From assembly GCA_020848455.1 (NCBI GenBank), contig JADLAB010000009.1, positions 1 to 64,000 of the forward strand: 64,000 nt of DNA. Reading direction: 5' to 3'. The translations under genes were made by a program, and so were the position numbers. Within the stretch, counting starts at the first letter, position 1, and every line of letters starts with the position of its first letter. This stretch comes from Polyangiaceae bacterium (GTDB lineage: Bacteria; Myxococcota_A; Polyangia; Polyangiales; Polyangiaceae). The notes below the pieces were generated by a model, which did no database searches, was not told the DNA's origin, and saw only the letters and a list, made by a program, of their open reading frames with translations. Positions 25,348 through 32,814 of this stretch are shown here, piece by piece.

Positions 25348-27677
25348 CGGGCGTCCCCGGTGAGCGGCTCCGGTTGCGGGCCCGCCGCCGACGCCCGCGC
25401 CCGCGCCTGGAGGACGAACGCGTACCCGCGCGCCCGACCGAGGCCCAGCACCAGCACCGAGTCCCAGCGCCCGGCCGCGAGCGCCCCGACAGCCGCGGCG
25501 AGGGCCATGCCGCCGGCCGCCTCGTGCCAGCCCACGCGCGGCGCGACCTCGTGGCGCGGCGCCGCGCGCCAGGCCGAGCGCTCGAGCATCGACGCGCCGA
25601 GGGCGTCGTAGCGCCCGGTCACGACGGCGGCGCGCGCACCGGGACCCGGGGCCGCGAGCTCGGAGAGCGGTGCGTCGGGCGTGCCGCGCCAGGCGAGGCT
25701 CGCCACGACCTCGGCCACGCCGACCCCGCCGCGCGCCGCGAGCGACGCCTCCGTCTCGAGCAAGAGGAGCGCCGCCCCTTCGCTGCGGCGCCCGCGCCCG
25801 GTCGCGACGTCGCTCGGCAGCTCGGGCGCGAACATGGGCGCGAGCGCGTCCTCGATGGCCACGCTCGCCTCCTCGACGGAGCCCGCGAGGACCGCCGCGC
25901 CCTCGCCGGCCTCGAGGAGCTCGACGGCCGTCGCGAGCGCGCTCTCCGCCGTGGCCGCGAGATCGTGGCTCGAGATCACCATGCCCCCGAGCCCGGCGTA
26001 GATCGAGGTGTGCGCGACCGGCGACGAGGGCACGAGATTCGGGAACTCCGCCGGGCTCGCGAAGCGCGCGCCCTTCTCGAGGAATTTCTGCACGAACGCG
26101 CAGCAGGCGTCGATGGTGCCGAACGCCCCGCCCGCGACGGCGCCCACGCCGCGCGCCACTTCCGGCCCGAGCGGCCCGAGACCGCCGTCGCGGAGCGCTC
26201 GCGCCGCAGCGGCGATGGCGAGGCGGCCCGTGCGGTCGACGCGGCGGGCGCGCTCGACGTCGAGGTGGTCCCGCGCCTCGAAGGCGAGTCGCGCCGGCGC
26301 GGGCGGCACGGCCGCGGACGCACCCGCAGGCCCGGAGCCCGGAACCGGCACGAGGTACACGGCGCCGCCCACCGTGCCGAGCACCCCCTCGGGCCCGACG
26401 GTCGCGGCGGCCGACACGAGGACGCGCGCCGGCGTCGGCGGGGACGCACCCGCGCGCGCGCCCGCGGGCACGGGCGCGAACCCCGGGCGACACAGGACGA
26501 GCGCGGTGTCGGAGCCGCCGAAGCCGAAGGAGCTCGACATGACGGCGTCGAGCGCGACGGGCTCGGCCACGAAGAGGTGGCGCAGCGCGCACTCCGGATC
26601 GACCTCGCGGAGGCCCATGGTGGGCGGCACCGCGGAGCGGCGGAGCGCGAGCGCGGCGATCGCCGCCTCGAGCGCGCCGGCAGCGCCGAGCGTGTGGCCG
26701 ACCTGCCCCTTCGACGACGACACACGCAGCTCGGCCACGGCGGGGCCGAAGGCCTGCCGGATCGCCGCCGCCTCCATGGAGTCGTTGAGGCGGGTCGCCG
26801 TGCCGTGCGCGTTCAGGTAACCGACCTGCGAGGGCGCGAGGCCCGCGCGCGCGAGCGCCGCGCTCATGACCTCCGCGGCCGTGCGCCCAGTGGGCTCGGG
26901 GTTCGTGATGTGGTGGGCCTCGGCGCGCGCCGCCCAGCCGGCGAGCTCGCACAGCGGCTCGGCGCCGCGGGCCCGCGCGGAGGCCTCGGTCTCGACGAGC
27001 GCGAAGGCCGCCCCCTCGCCCAGGCTGAGGCCGTCGCGCCGCAGATCGAAGGGGCGACAGGGCTCGGGCGACATCGCGCCGAGCGCGCTGAACCCGGTGA
27101 AGGTGAGGCGGCACAAGCCGTCGGCCGCGCCGGCCAGCACGCGCTCGGAGCGCCCGGAGCGCAGCCAGGCGGCGGCGAGGATGAGCGCGTTGGCGCCGCT
27201 CGAGCAGGCGCTGCACACCGTGCGCACGCGCCGGAACGGGCCGAGGATGCTCGCGAGCGCGTCCGCCGTCGCCGACAGCGGGTGCGACAGCATGCGCTCG
27301 GTCGGCCGCCAGGTGCCGGGATTGCGCCAGAGCTCGGCGAGATCGGACTCGGTCTCGAGCATGCCCGCGGTCGTCCCCCCGACGCCGAGAGCGAGGGGCC
27401 CGTCGTGGGCCGTGACGCCGGCCTCGCCGAGCGCCTCGCGCGCCGCGACCGCCGCCATGGCGTCGGTGCGCGACCAGCCAGCGGCGGCGCCGCGCGGCGC
27501 CACGTCGGCGACGCGGAGATCGCGCACCTCGGCGGCCACGCGCGAGCGGCATCCCGCCGTGTCGAACAGGCTCAGGGGCGCGAAGGCCCGCTCGCCCGCG
27601 AGCAGCCGGTCCATCGTGGCCCGCGCTCCGACGGCGAGCGGGGACACGATGCCGATGCCGGTGATCCACAAGCGCAT
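25344..27677 (-). CDS. Ketosynthase fused to inactive KS-like domain
   Basis: A 777-residue protein. Residues 1-400 form a complete FabF-type ketosynthase: C158 in VCSACSSGAN, H291 in NAHGTATRLND, H328 in SSKGQVGHTLGAAGALE (K323) and the C-terminal SSSFGFGGSD. Residues about 410-777 are a second KS-like domain (VAHTSIYAGLGGMVISSHDL near the former active site, then RRSEGAALLLLETEASLAARGG) in which the nucleophile cysteine is replaced, so it is probably a structural or chain-length partner. ATG 27677 has no clear Shine-Dalgarno and follows the ACP gene by 104 nt. Together with the other KS it forms the core of a small polyketide/fatty-acid-like pathway. Confidence 0.87.
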   Translation of the reverse strand: MRLWITGIGIVSPLAVGARATMDRLLAGERAFAPLSLFDTAGCRSRVAAEVRDLRVADVAPRGAAAGWSRTDAMAAVAAREALGEAGVTAHDGPLALGVGGTTAGMLETESDLAELWRNPGTWRPTERMLSHPLSATADALASILGPFRRVRTVCSACSSGANALILAAAWLRSGRSERVLAGAADGLCRLTFTGFSALGAMSPEPCRPFDLRRDGLSLGEGAAFALVETEASARARGAEPLCELAGWAARAEAHHITNPEPTGRTAAEVMSAALARAGLAPSQVGYLNAHGTATRLNDSMEAAAIRQAFGPAVAELRVSSSKGQVGHTLGAAGALEAAIAALALRRSAVPPTMGLREVDPECALRHLFVAEPVALDAVMSSSFGFGGSDTALVLCRPGFAPVPAGARAGASPPTPARVLVSAAATVGPEGVLGTVGGAVYLVPVPGSGPAGASAAVPPAPARLAFEARDHLDVERARRVDRTGRLAIAAAARALRDGGLGPLGPEVARGVGAVAGGAFGTIDACCAFVQKFLEKGARFASPAEFPNLVPSSPVAHTSIYAGLGGMVISSHDLAATAESALATAVELLEAGEGAAVLAGSVEEASVAIEDALAPMFAPELPSDVATGRGRRSEGAALLLLETEASLAARGGVGVAEVVASLAWRGTPDAPLSELAAPGPGARAAVVTGRYDALGASMLERSAWRAAPRHEVAPRVGWHEAAGGMALAAAVGALAAGRWDSVLVLGLGRARGYAFVLQARARASAAGPQPEPLTGDAR

Positions 27678-27781
27678 GGCAGAGCAGGGTCGAAGGCGCG
27701 CGAGCGACAGCGGTCGCGTGGGCCGGCGCGGACGGACCTTGTACCGCCGCCGACCGGCAAGGTGAAGGGAGAACGCTCCGA

Positions 27782-28051
27782 TCAGGCGCCCGGAGCCGCC
27801 GCGCGCGCCGCCGCAACGTGGGCCGCGAGGGCGTTCACCGACGCGAACACGGCGCGCGCCGCCTCGCCCTCCGGGACGGGCACGCCGAAGCGCTCCTCCA
27901 CCGCCATGGCGAGCTGCAGGGCATCGAGCGAGTCGAGGCCGAGGCCCGCCCCGAAGAGCGGAGCGTCGTCGTCGATGTCCCCGGGGGACTTGCCCTCGAG
28001 GTTGAGCTCCTTGACGATGAGCTCCTTCAGCTGTTCGCGCAGTTCTTGCAC
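27782..28051 (-). CDS. Acyl carrier protein
   Basis: An 89-residue acyl carrier protein starting at GTG 28051. The phosphopantetheine attachment serine is S41 in GLGLDSLDALQLAMAVEERFGV, the classic ACP motif, followed by the acidic helix II. The N-terminal helix (LREQLKELIVKELNLEGKSP) and the Ala-rich end are normal, and length is standard. It is the first gene of the minus-strand ketosynthase unit and presumably carries the growing chain for the two KS proteins. No phosphopantetheinyl transferase, ketoreductase or dehydratase is present in the window, so those must come from elsewhere. Confidence 0.92.
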   Translation of the reverse strand: MQELREQLKELIVKELNLEGKSPGDIDDDAPLFGAGLGLDSLDALQLAMAVEERFGVPVPEGEAARAVFASVNALAAHVAAARAAAPGA

Positions 28052-28186
28052 TGGTCGGGGCCTGCTAGCACGACGCCACACGCCCCGAAAGCGCGATTGC
28101 GCCGGGCGGCGCGCTGCTGCTACAGACCACCGGGTGGCGTCGCGCGGCGCGCCGCGCGACCCCGGTCCGAGGAGGAGAGGTCTGCC

Positions 28187-28609
28187 ATGTCCCACGAGCC
28201 GAGCGCGAGCTTCGAAGAGTTCTGGCGGGATTACCTGCTTCGACACCGGCGGCCCTGGACGCGGCGCCTGCATGCGCTCGGCACGGCCGGAGCGGTCGCG
28301 GTGGGCGCCTACGCCCTCGTCCGCCGCCGGCCGCGCGTCTTGTGGCTCGCGCCGGTCCTCCAGCACGGGCTCGCCTGGGTGGGGCACCGCTTCGTCGAGC
28401 ACAACTCCGCCTGGGAGCAGGCCGACCTGCGCCACCCGCTCTGGTCGCTGCGGGCCGATCTGCGCCTCTTGCGCACGACGCTCACCGGCGCGCTCGAGGC
28501 CGAGATGGCGCGCGCCACCGCCGGCGGCGCCGCGAGCGCGGCCCCCGACGACGAGCCGGACCTCGCCGAGCAGAGCGAGCCCACCCACGACCCCCATGGC
28601 GTGAACTGA
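28187..28609 (+). CDS. Mpo1-like / DUF962 family protein
   Basis: A 140-residue protein with a good Shine-Dalgarno (GAGGAGGAGAGG) before ATG 28187. It fits the short DUF962 family (Mpo1-like): FEEFWRDYLLRHRRPWTRRLHALGT, then APVLQHGLAWVGHRFVEHN and HPLWSLRADLRLL. The conserved histidines probably bind iron; the yeast homologue Mpo1 performs alpha-oxidation of 2-hydroxy fatty acids. Two hydrophobic helices are expected. The C-terminal 35 residues are charged and variable. It precedes the MoxR gene by 13 nt. Divergent to the ACP across 135 nt, so a lipid-related role is plausible but unproven. Confidence 0.82.
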   Translation: MSHEPSASFEEFWRDYLLRHRRPWTRRLHALGTAGAVAVGAYALVRRRPRVLWLAPVLQHGLAWVGHRFVEHNSAWEQADLRHPLWSLRADLRLLRTTLTGALEAEMARATAGGAASAAPDDEPDLAEQSEPTHDPHGVN

Positions 28610-28622
28610 GCCGCAGGAGCCC

Positions 28623-29612
28623 ATGAGCGCCAGCCCCACCTCGGACGCCGACCTCCTCGCAGAAGCCGCGCGCGCGGCGAGCGCGCTCCGCAAGGCGGTC
28701 GCGACCGTGGTCGTCGGGCAGGACGACGTCATCGAGCACATGCTCATCGCCCTGGCGGCGCGCGGCCACGTGCTGCTCGTGGGCGTGCCGGGCCTCGCCA
28801 AGACGCTGCTCGTCTCGTCGCTGGCGCGCGCCCTCGACCTGTCCTTCGGGCGCGTGCAGTTCACGCCGGATCTGCTGCCCGCCGACATCACCGGCACCGA
28901 CGTGCTGCACGAGCAAGACGGGCATCGCAGCCTGCGCTTCATGCCCGGCCCGATCTTCCACAACCTCGTCCTCGCCGACGAGATCAACCGCACGCCGCCG
29001 AAGACCCAGGCCGCGCTCCTGCAGGCCATGCAGGAGCGCCAGGTCACCGTGGGCACGACGACGCACTCGCTGCCGACGCCATTCCAGGTGTTCGCCACCC
29101 GCAACCCGATCGAGCAGGAGGGCACCTACCCTTTGCCCGAGGCACAGCGCGACCGCTTCCTGCTCGAGGTGCTGGTCGACTACCCGAGCGAGAGCGAGGA
29201 GCGCGAGGTCGCCCTGCGCACGACCTCGGCGCCGATGGCGGTCATCGACCCCGTGATCACCCGGGACGATCTCGCCCGCATCACGGACTTCGTGCCGCGC
29301 ATCCCCGTCACGGACGAGGCGGTCTCGCTCGCCGTCGCGTACGCGCGCGCCACCCGGCCCACGAGCGCCACGGCGCCCGATGCCGTGAAGGAGTACGTGC
29401 GCTACGGCGCGGGCCCGCGCGGCAGCCAGTCCTTGGTGCTCACCGCCAAGGCGCGCGCCGCCCTGCACGGCGAGGCGGCCGCAGACGTCGACGACGTGCG
29501 CGCCCTGCTCGCCCCCACGCTGCGCCACCGCCTGGTGCTGAGCTACCGCGCCGACGCCGACGGCGTGAGCGAGCTCGACGTGCTCGCCGCCGTCCGCCGG
29601 GCGATCGGCTGA
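28623..29612 (+). CDS. MoxR-type AAA+ ATPase
   Basis: A 329-residue AAA+ ATPase of the MoxR family. Walker A is GVPGLAKT (54-61) and Walker B LVLADE (115-120). NRTPPKTQAALLQAMQERQVT and ATRNPIEQEGTYPLPEAQRDRF (sensor and arginine-finger region) are diagnostic. MoxR proteins act as chaperones that activate or insert cofactors into partner proteins, usually with DUF58 or von Willebrand-A neighbours encoded alongside. None of these partners is visible here; the upstream neighbour is DUF962 and the downstream is a small secreted protein. The partner is therefore unknown. Confidence 0.92.
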   Translation: MSASPTSDADLLAEAARAASALRKAVATVVVGQDDVIEHMLIALAARGHVLLVGVPGLAKTLLVSSLARALDLSFGRVQFTPDLLPADITGTDVLHEQDGHRSLRFMPGPIFHNLVLADEINRTPPKTQAALLQAMQERQVTVGTTTHSLPTPFQVFATRNPIEQEGTYPLPEAQRDRFLLEVLVDYPSESEEREVALRTTSAPMAVIDPVITRDDLARITDFVPRIPVTDEAVSLAVAYARATRPTSATAPDAVKEYVRYGAGPRGSQSLVLTAKARAALHGEAAADVDDVRALLAPTLRHRLVLSYRADADGVSELDVLAAVRRAIG

Positions 29613-29651
29613 TGCGCCCCCTTGGGTCGCGCGCCGCGATGCTGCGCGCAG

Positions 29652-29680
29652 TTGCCAGGCACCCGACCCGCGGCCATATT
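29652..29680 (+). promoter_or_regulatory. Candidate sigma-70-type promoter, leaderless start
   Basis: TTGCCA (29652-29657), a 17-nt spacer and CATATT (29675-29680), then 8 nt to the ATG at 29689. No Shine-Dalgarno lies before that ATG, so transcription may begin at or near the start codon. Confidence 0.4.
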
Positions 29681-29688
29681 CGACGGCG

Positions 29689-30228
29689 ATGAGTTTCCGC
29701 GCCCCGAAGCCCCGAACGACCGCAGCGCTCGCCGTGCTCTGGACGCTCGGGCTGGCGCCGATCGACGGCGCCGCGCAGCCGACCGGACGTCCCGACGCCA
29801 CGGGCTCGGCCCGCCAGCCACCCGGCCACGAGCAGCGTGGCGAGGGGCGCGACGCCGGCGCGGACGACGACGGCGCAGACTACGGCAAGCTCGATCGCAA
29901 GGCGCGGTTCGCGCGCATCCGGGACAAGGCCCGCGAGCGGCGCGAGAAGCGGACCGAGCGGCGCCAGGAGCGGCGCTCGGAGCTGCGGGCGCGCGTCCGC
30001 GAGATCCTGGGCGAGCGTCCGCTCACCCCCGCGATCGTCGGGGAGCTGCGCACGCACGCGCGCCGCGTGGCGCGCCTCGAGCGGCTGCGCGAGATCGCGG
30101 CGGAGCTGGAGCGCGACGAGGTCGTGACGCAGCTCGACGAGCTGCTCCGCGCGGAGCGGGAGCGTCACGAGCAGTGGATGGCCCGCGCCAAGGAGCGTGC
30201 CGCGATGGGCCCGGCGGCGACGCCATGA
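29689..30228 (+). CDS. Secreted Arg/Glu-rich helical protein
   Basis: A 179-residue exported protein. The signal peptide (MSFRAPKPRTTAALAVLWTL to DGAAQ) is cleavable. The mature part starts with a Gly/Asp-rich disordered stretch (about 30-65) and continues as a very charged helix (RIRDKARERREKRTERRQ and on, about 70-175), likely a coiled coil or long helical hairpin; a Heat-shock/CpxP-like periplasmic helical fold is imaginable but not shown. Its TGA overlaps the ATG of the next lipoprotein gene (ATGA, 30225-30228). No family recognised. Confidence 0.65.
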   Translation: MSFRAPKPRTTAALAVLWTLGLAPIDGAAQPTGRPDATGSARQPPGHEQRGEGRDAGADDDGADYGKLDRKARFARIRDKARERREKRTERRQERRSELRARVREILGERPLTPAIVGELRTHARRVARLERLREIAAELERDEVVTQLDELLRAERERHEQWMARAKERAAMGPAATP

Positions 30229-30566
30229 GAGTGCTCGCCGTCACCGCGTGGTGCGCGCTCGCGGCCGTCGTCGGCTGCGGCTCGGGCGATTCCGGGGCTC
30301 CGCGGAGCTCCAGCACCGCGGCCCGCGCGAGCACCCGACCGCGCGCCACCGCCACGAGCACCGCCGCCGCGGCGAGCGCGGGCACCGCCCCGGCCGGCTA
30401 CCGCGACGAGAACCTGCCCGTGTCCGCCGACTTCGAGCAGGACGCGGAGCGCGAGATCACCCCCGACAACTTCGAGGCGAAGCTCGCCGAGATCCAGCAG
30501 GAGCTCGGTGTGACGCCCGCGCCGAGCGGCTCGGGCCGCCCGGCCGCGAGCGCCCCGCGCAAGTGA
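30225..30566 (+). CDS. Small lipoprotein with acidic segment
   Basis: A 113-residue predicted lipoprotein, coupled to the preceding gene by ATGA overlap. The signal is MRVLAVTAWCALAAVVGC (lipobox AVVGC). The mature part is Ser/Thr/Ala-rich (low complexity), with a hydrophilic segment YRDENLPVSADFEQDAERE that continues as ITPDNFEAKLAEIQQEL, probably helical. It ends at 30566, directly abutting the stop codon of the convergent MopE-like gene; the two stops form TGATCA with no intergenic base. Function unknown. Confidence 0.65.
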   Translation: MRVLAVTAWCALAAVVGCGSGDSGAPRSSSTAARASTRPRATATSTAAAASAGTAPAGYRDENLPVSADFEQDAEREITPDNFEAKLAEIQQELGVTPAPSGSGRPAASAPRK

Positions 30567-32573
30567 TCAGAACTCGCACTGCCCGGTCGACGCGTTGCAG
30601 TACGACCCGGGCGCGACGTACGGGCAGATCTGCCCGAAGAACTGGTCGCAGCGGTAGCCGCACGCGAACACCGTGTGCGTGTAGCAGATCTCGTCGCCCG
30701 GGCAGTCGGAGTCCGAGGCGCAGCGGCAGGCGAAGTCGTCGATGATCTGGTTGCCGTTCTGGTCGGTGCCGTCGCAGCACTCGGTCACGTAGTAGTCGCT
30801 GGCGTGACAGTCGGGGTCGGCGCAGTCCGACACACCGTCGCAGTCGTCGTCGCGCCCGTTGGTGCAGACCGCCACGCCGAACTCGGCCGTGGGCGGCGCG
30901 CCCTGGTTGCAGTTGAGGCAGCCGGGCGCGCTCGTGCAGTCCGTGTCCGCACAGTCGACGTAGTGGTCGCCGTCGTCGTCGAGGCCGTTCTGGCACAGCT
31001 CCGGCGGGTTCGGGACGATCTCGACGTGGAGCTGGAACGGCCCCTCGTTGGCGCCCATGTTGGGGTCGACGGTGAAGCCGTCGAGGAACACGTAGTAGAC
31101 GCCCGGGTACAGGATGAGGAAGTCGAGCGCGGCGGCCCACTCGCTGCCGCCGGAGTCGTCGTCGCAGCCGATCTCCTTGCCGTGGTCGCACGAGCCCTTG
31201 CGCACGTAGAGCGTCGAGTCGAAGCTCGTGCCCACCGAGTCGAGGTGCACGCGCGAGGGCGCATTGAGGACGAAGTAGAACACGGCCTCGCCGGCCGCGC
31301 CGCCACAGGTGCCGTGGTTCTGGTTGACGTGCCCCGTGGTGTCGCCCGTGAAGGTGCCCGTGCCCGGGATGAGCTTCGGCGACAGGCAGTTCGCCTGGGC
31401 CAGCACGCACACCGGGTTGCTGGCGCAGTCCGGGTCCTGGCAGTCGATCTTGCCGTCGTTGTCGTCGTCGAGCCCGTTGTTGCAGAGCTCCGGCTCGGGC
31501 GCGCAGGCCGGGTCGAACCAGCACTCGACGTCGGCGCAGTCGATGGCGCCGTTGCAGTTGTTGTCGAGGCCGTCGGTGCAGTTCTCGGCCTCGCACTGCG
31601 TGCAGGCGGGCGACGAGTTGCAGTCGGTGTCGGCACAGTCGACGTCGCCGTCACAGTCCTCGTCGCTGCCGTTGTTGCACACCTCGGGCGTGCCGGGCGG
31701 GATGCAGGCGCACGGGAACATCCCCCAGCAGTTCGAGTCGGCGCAGTCGACGAGCAGATCGCAGTCGTCGTCGATGCCGTTCGAGCAGCTCTCGACCGCG
31801 CCCACGCACTGGCACGCCGGGTCGGAGAAGCAGTTCGAGTCGGCGCAGTCGATCTGGTCGTCGCAGTCCTCGTCGAGCCCGTTGTCGCAGTGGCCGGTCT
31901 CGCTCGCCGCGCAGCCGCAGGCAGGAGTGCCCTGGCAGTTCGTGTCGAGGCAGTCGACCGCCTCGTCGCAGTCGTCGTCGACGCCGTTCGTGCAGCTCTC
32001 GCCGCCCGGCGCGGGGACGCAGCCACAGGTCGGGTTGCCGACGCACACCGGGTCGAAGCAGTCCTCGACGCCGTTGCAGTCGTTGTCGCTGCCGTCGCTG
32101 CAGAGCTCCGGGTGACCCGGGTAGGCGTTCGGGTTGAGGTCGTTGCAGTCGTCGCCGAGGCAGGCCTCCGCCACGTGCCCGTCCTCGTCGTCGTCGCGCA
32201 TGAAGTGGCTGCACAGGCCACCGGCGCAGCGGTCCGTCGTGCAACTGTCGCCGTCCTCGCAGTCGACGTCGAGCACGCACGCACCGCCGCTGCCACCACC
32301 GCCGACGAGCCCGCCTGCGCCGCTGCCGCCGAGCCCGGTGCCGCCCGCACCCTGCCCGCCCGCCCCTGGGGCGCCCGTGCCGTGCCCGCCGGGCCCGCCG
32401 GCACCGTAGCCCTCGTCGTCGAAGTCCCAGGGCCCGGTCCGCCCGCAGGCGCCCGCCGACACGGCGCCGAGCGCGGCGCAGCACAGCGCCGCCATCGCGA
32501 CGAGCCGGGGTCGTGACGGCCGCGGGGGGCGCCGCGAACCGTCGGGGCGGGACTCGGATCGTCGCTCGGGCAT
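30567..32573 (-). CDS. MopE-like Cys/Asp-repeat lipoprotein
   Basis: A 668-residue predicted lipoprotein. ATG 32573 follows CCGAGG; upstream in-frame starts add no signal. A signal with lipobox SAGAC precedes a Gly-rich linker (about 55-100). Then follow seven repeats of the type C.NGxDDDCDGxxDCxDxxCxxxPxC (for example CNNGLDDDNDGKIDCQDPDC), a PPC-like beta domain (about 400-520; GTGTFTGDTTGHVNQNHGTC), and two more repeats near the C-terminus. The repeats resemble the putative metal-binding motif of MopE (copper-binding) and of myxobacterial surface proteins, with Asp/Asn loops that suggest calcium and paired cysteines. The role at the surface is unknown. Confidence 0.85.
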   Translation of the reverse strand: MPERRSESRPDGSRRPPRPSRPRLVAMAALCCAALGAVSAGACGRTGPWDFDDEGYGAGGPGGHGTGAPGAGGQGAGGTGLGGSGAGGLVGGGGSGGACVLDVDCEDGDSCTTDRCAGGLCSHFMRDDDEDGHVAEACLGDDCNDLNPNAYPGHPELCSDGSDNDCNGVEDCFDPVCVGNPTCGCVPAPGGESCTNGVDDDCDEAVDCLDTNCQGTPACGCAASETGHCDNGLDEDCDDQIDCADSNCFSDPACQCVGAVESCSNGIDDDCDLLVDCADSNCWGMFPCACIPPGTPEVCNNGSDEDCDGDVDCADTDCNSSPACTQCEAENCTDGLDNNCNGAIDCADVECWFDPACAPEPELCNNGLDDDNDGKIDCQDPDCASNPVCVLAQANCLSPKLIPGTGTFTGDTTGHVNQNHGTCGGAAGEAVFYFVLNAPSRVHLDSVGTSFDSTLYVRKGSCDHGKEIGCDDDSGGSEWAAALDFLILYPGVYYVFLDGFTVDPNMGANEGPFQLHVEIVPNPPELCQNGLDDDGDHYVDCADTDCTSAPGCLNCNQGAPPTAEFGVAVCTNGRDDDCDGVSDCADPDCHASDYYVTECCDGTDQNGNQIIDDFACRCASDSDCPGDEICYTHTVFACGYRCDQFFGQICPYVAPGSYCNASTGQCEF

Positions 32574-32814
32574 CGCTCGGTCCTCGGGCTGGGCGGCCGG
32601 ACGTTCGGCGCGCGGGTTGGGACGGCGGCAAGCAAATATCACGCCGCCGCCATCTATGCGACGTTCCGTCGTGTCACGGGTCAAGGTGTGCCATTCCTAA
32701 CCGTCACGACGCGCCGTGTCACATGGGACGCACGGCCCGGCGCAAGGGCCGCAGAAATGGTGCCGCGACCCAGTTGCTTCGGGGCCGAAGCCGCGCGAGG
32801 AGTGCAGCACACCC

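Noticed and set aside
31400-32200. Regularly spaced DNA repeats that could suggest a CRISPR array
   Set aside because: The repeats are coding (C.NGxDDDCDG units) with varying sequence, and there are no constant-length spacers.
30675-32516. A 613-codon plus-strand frame with repeated VAVVV segments
   Set aside because: It mirrors the Asp/Cys repeats of the MopE-like gene; the repetition comes from the real gene's protein repeats.
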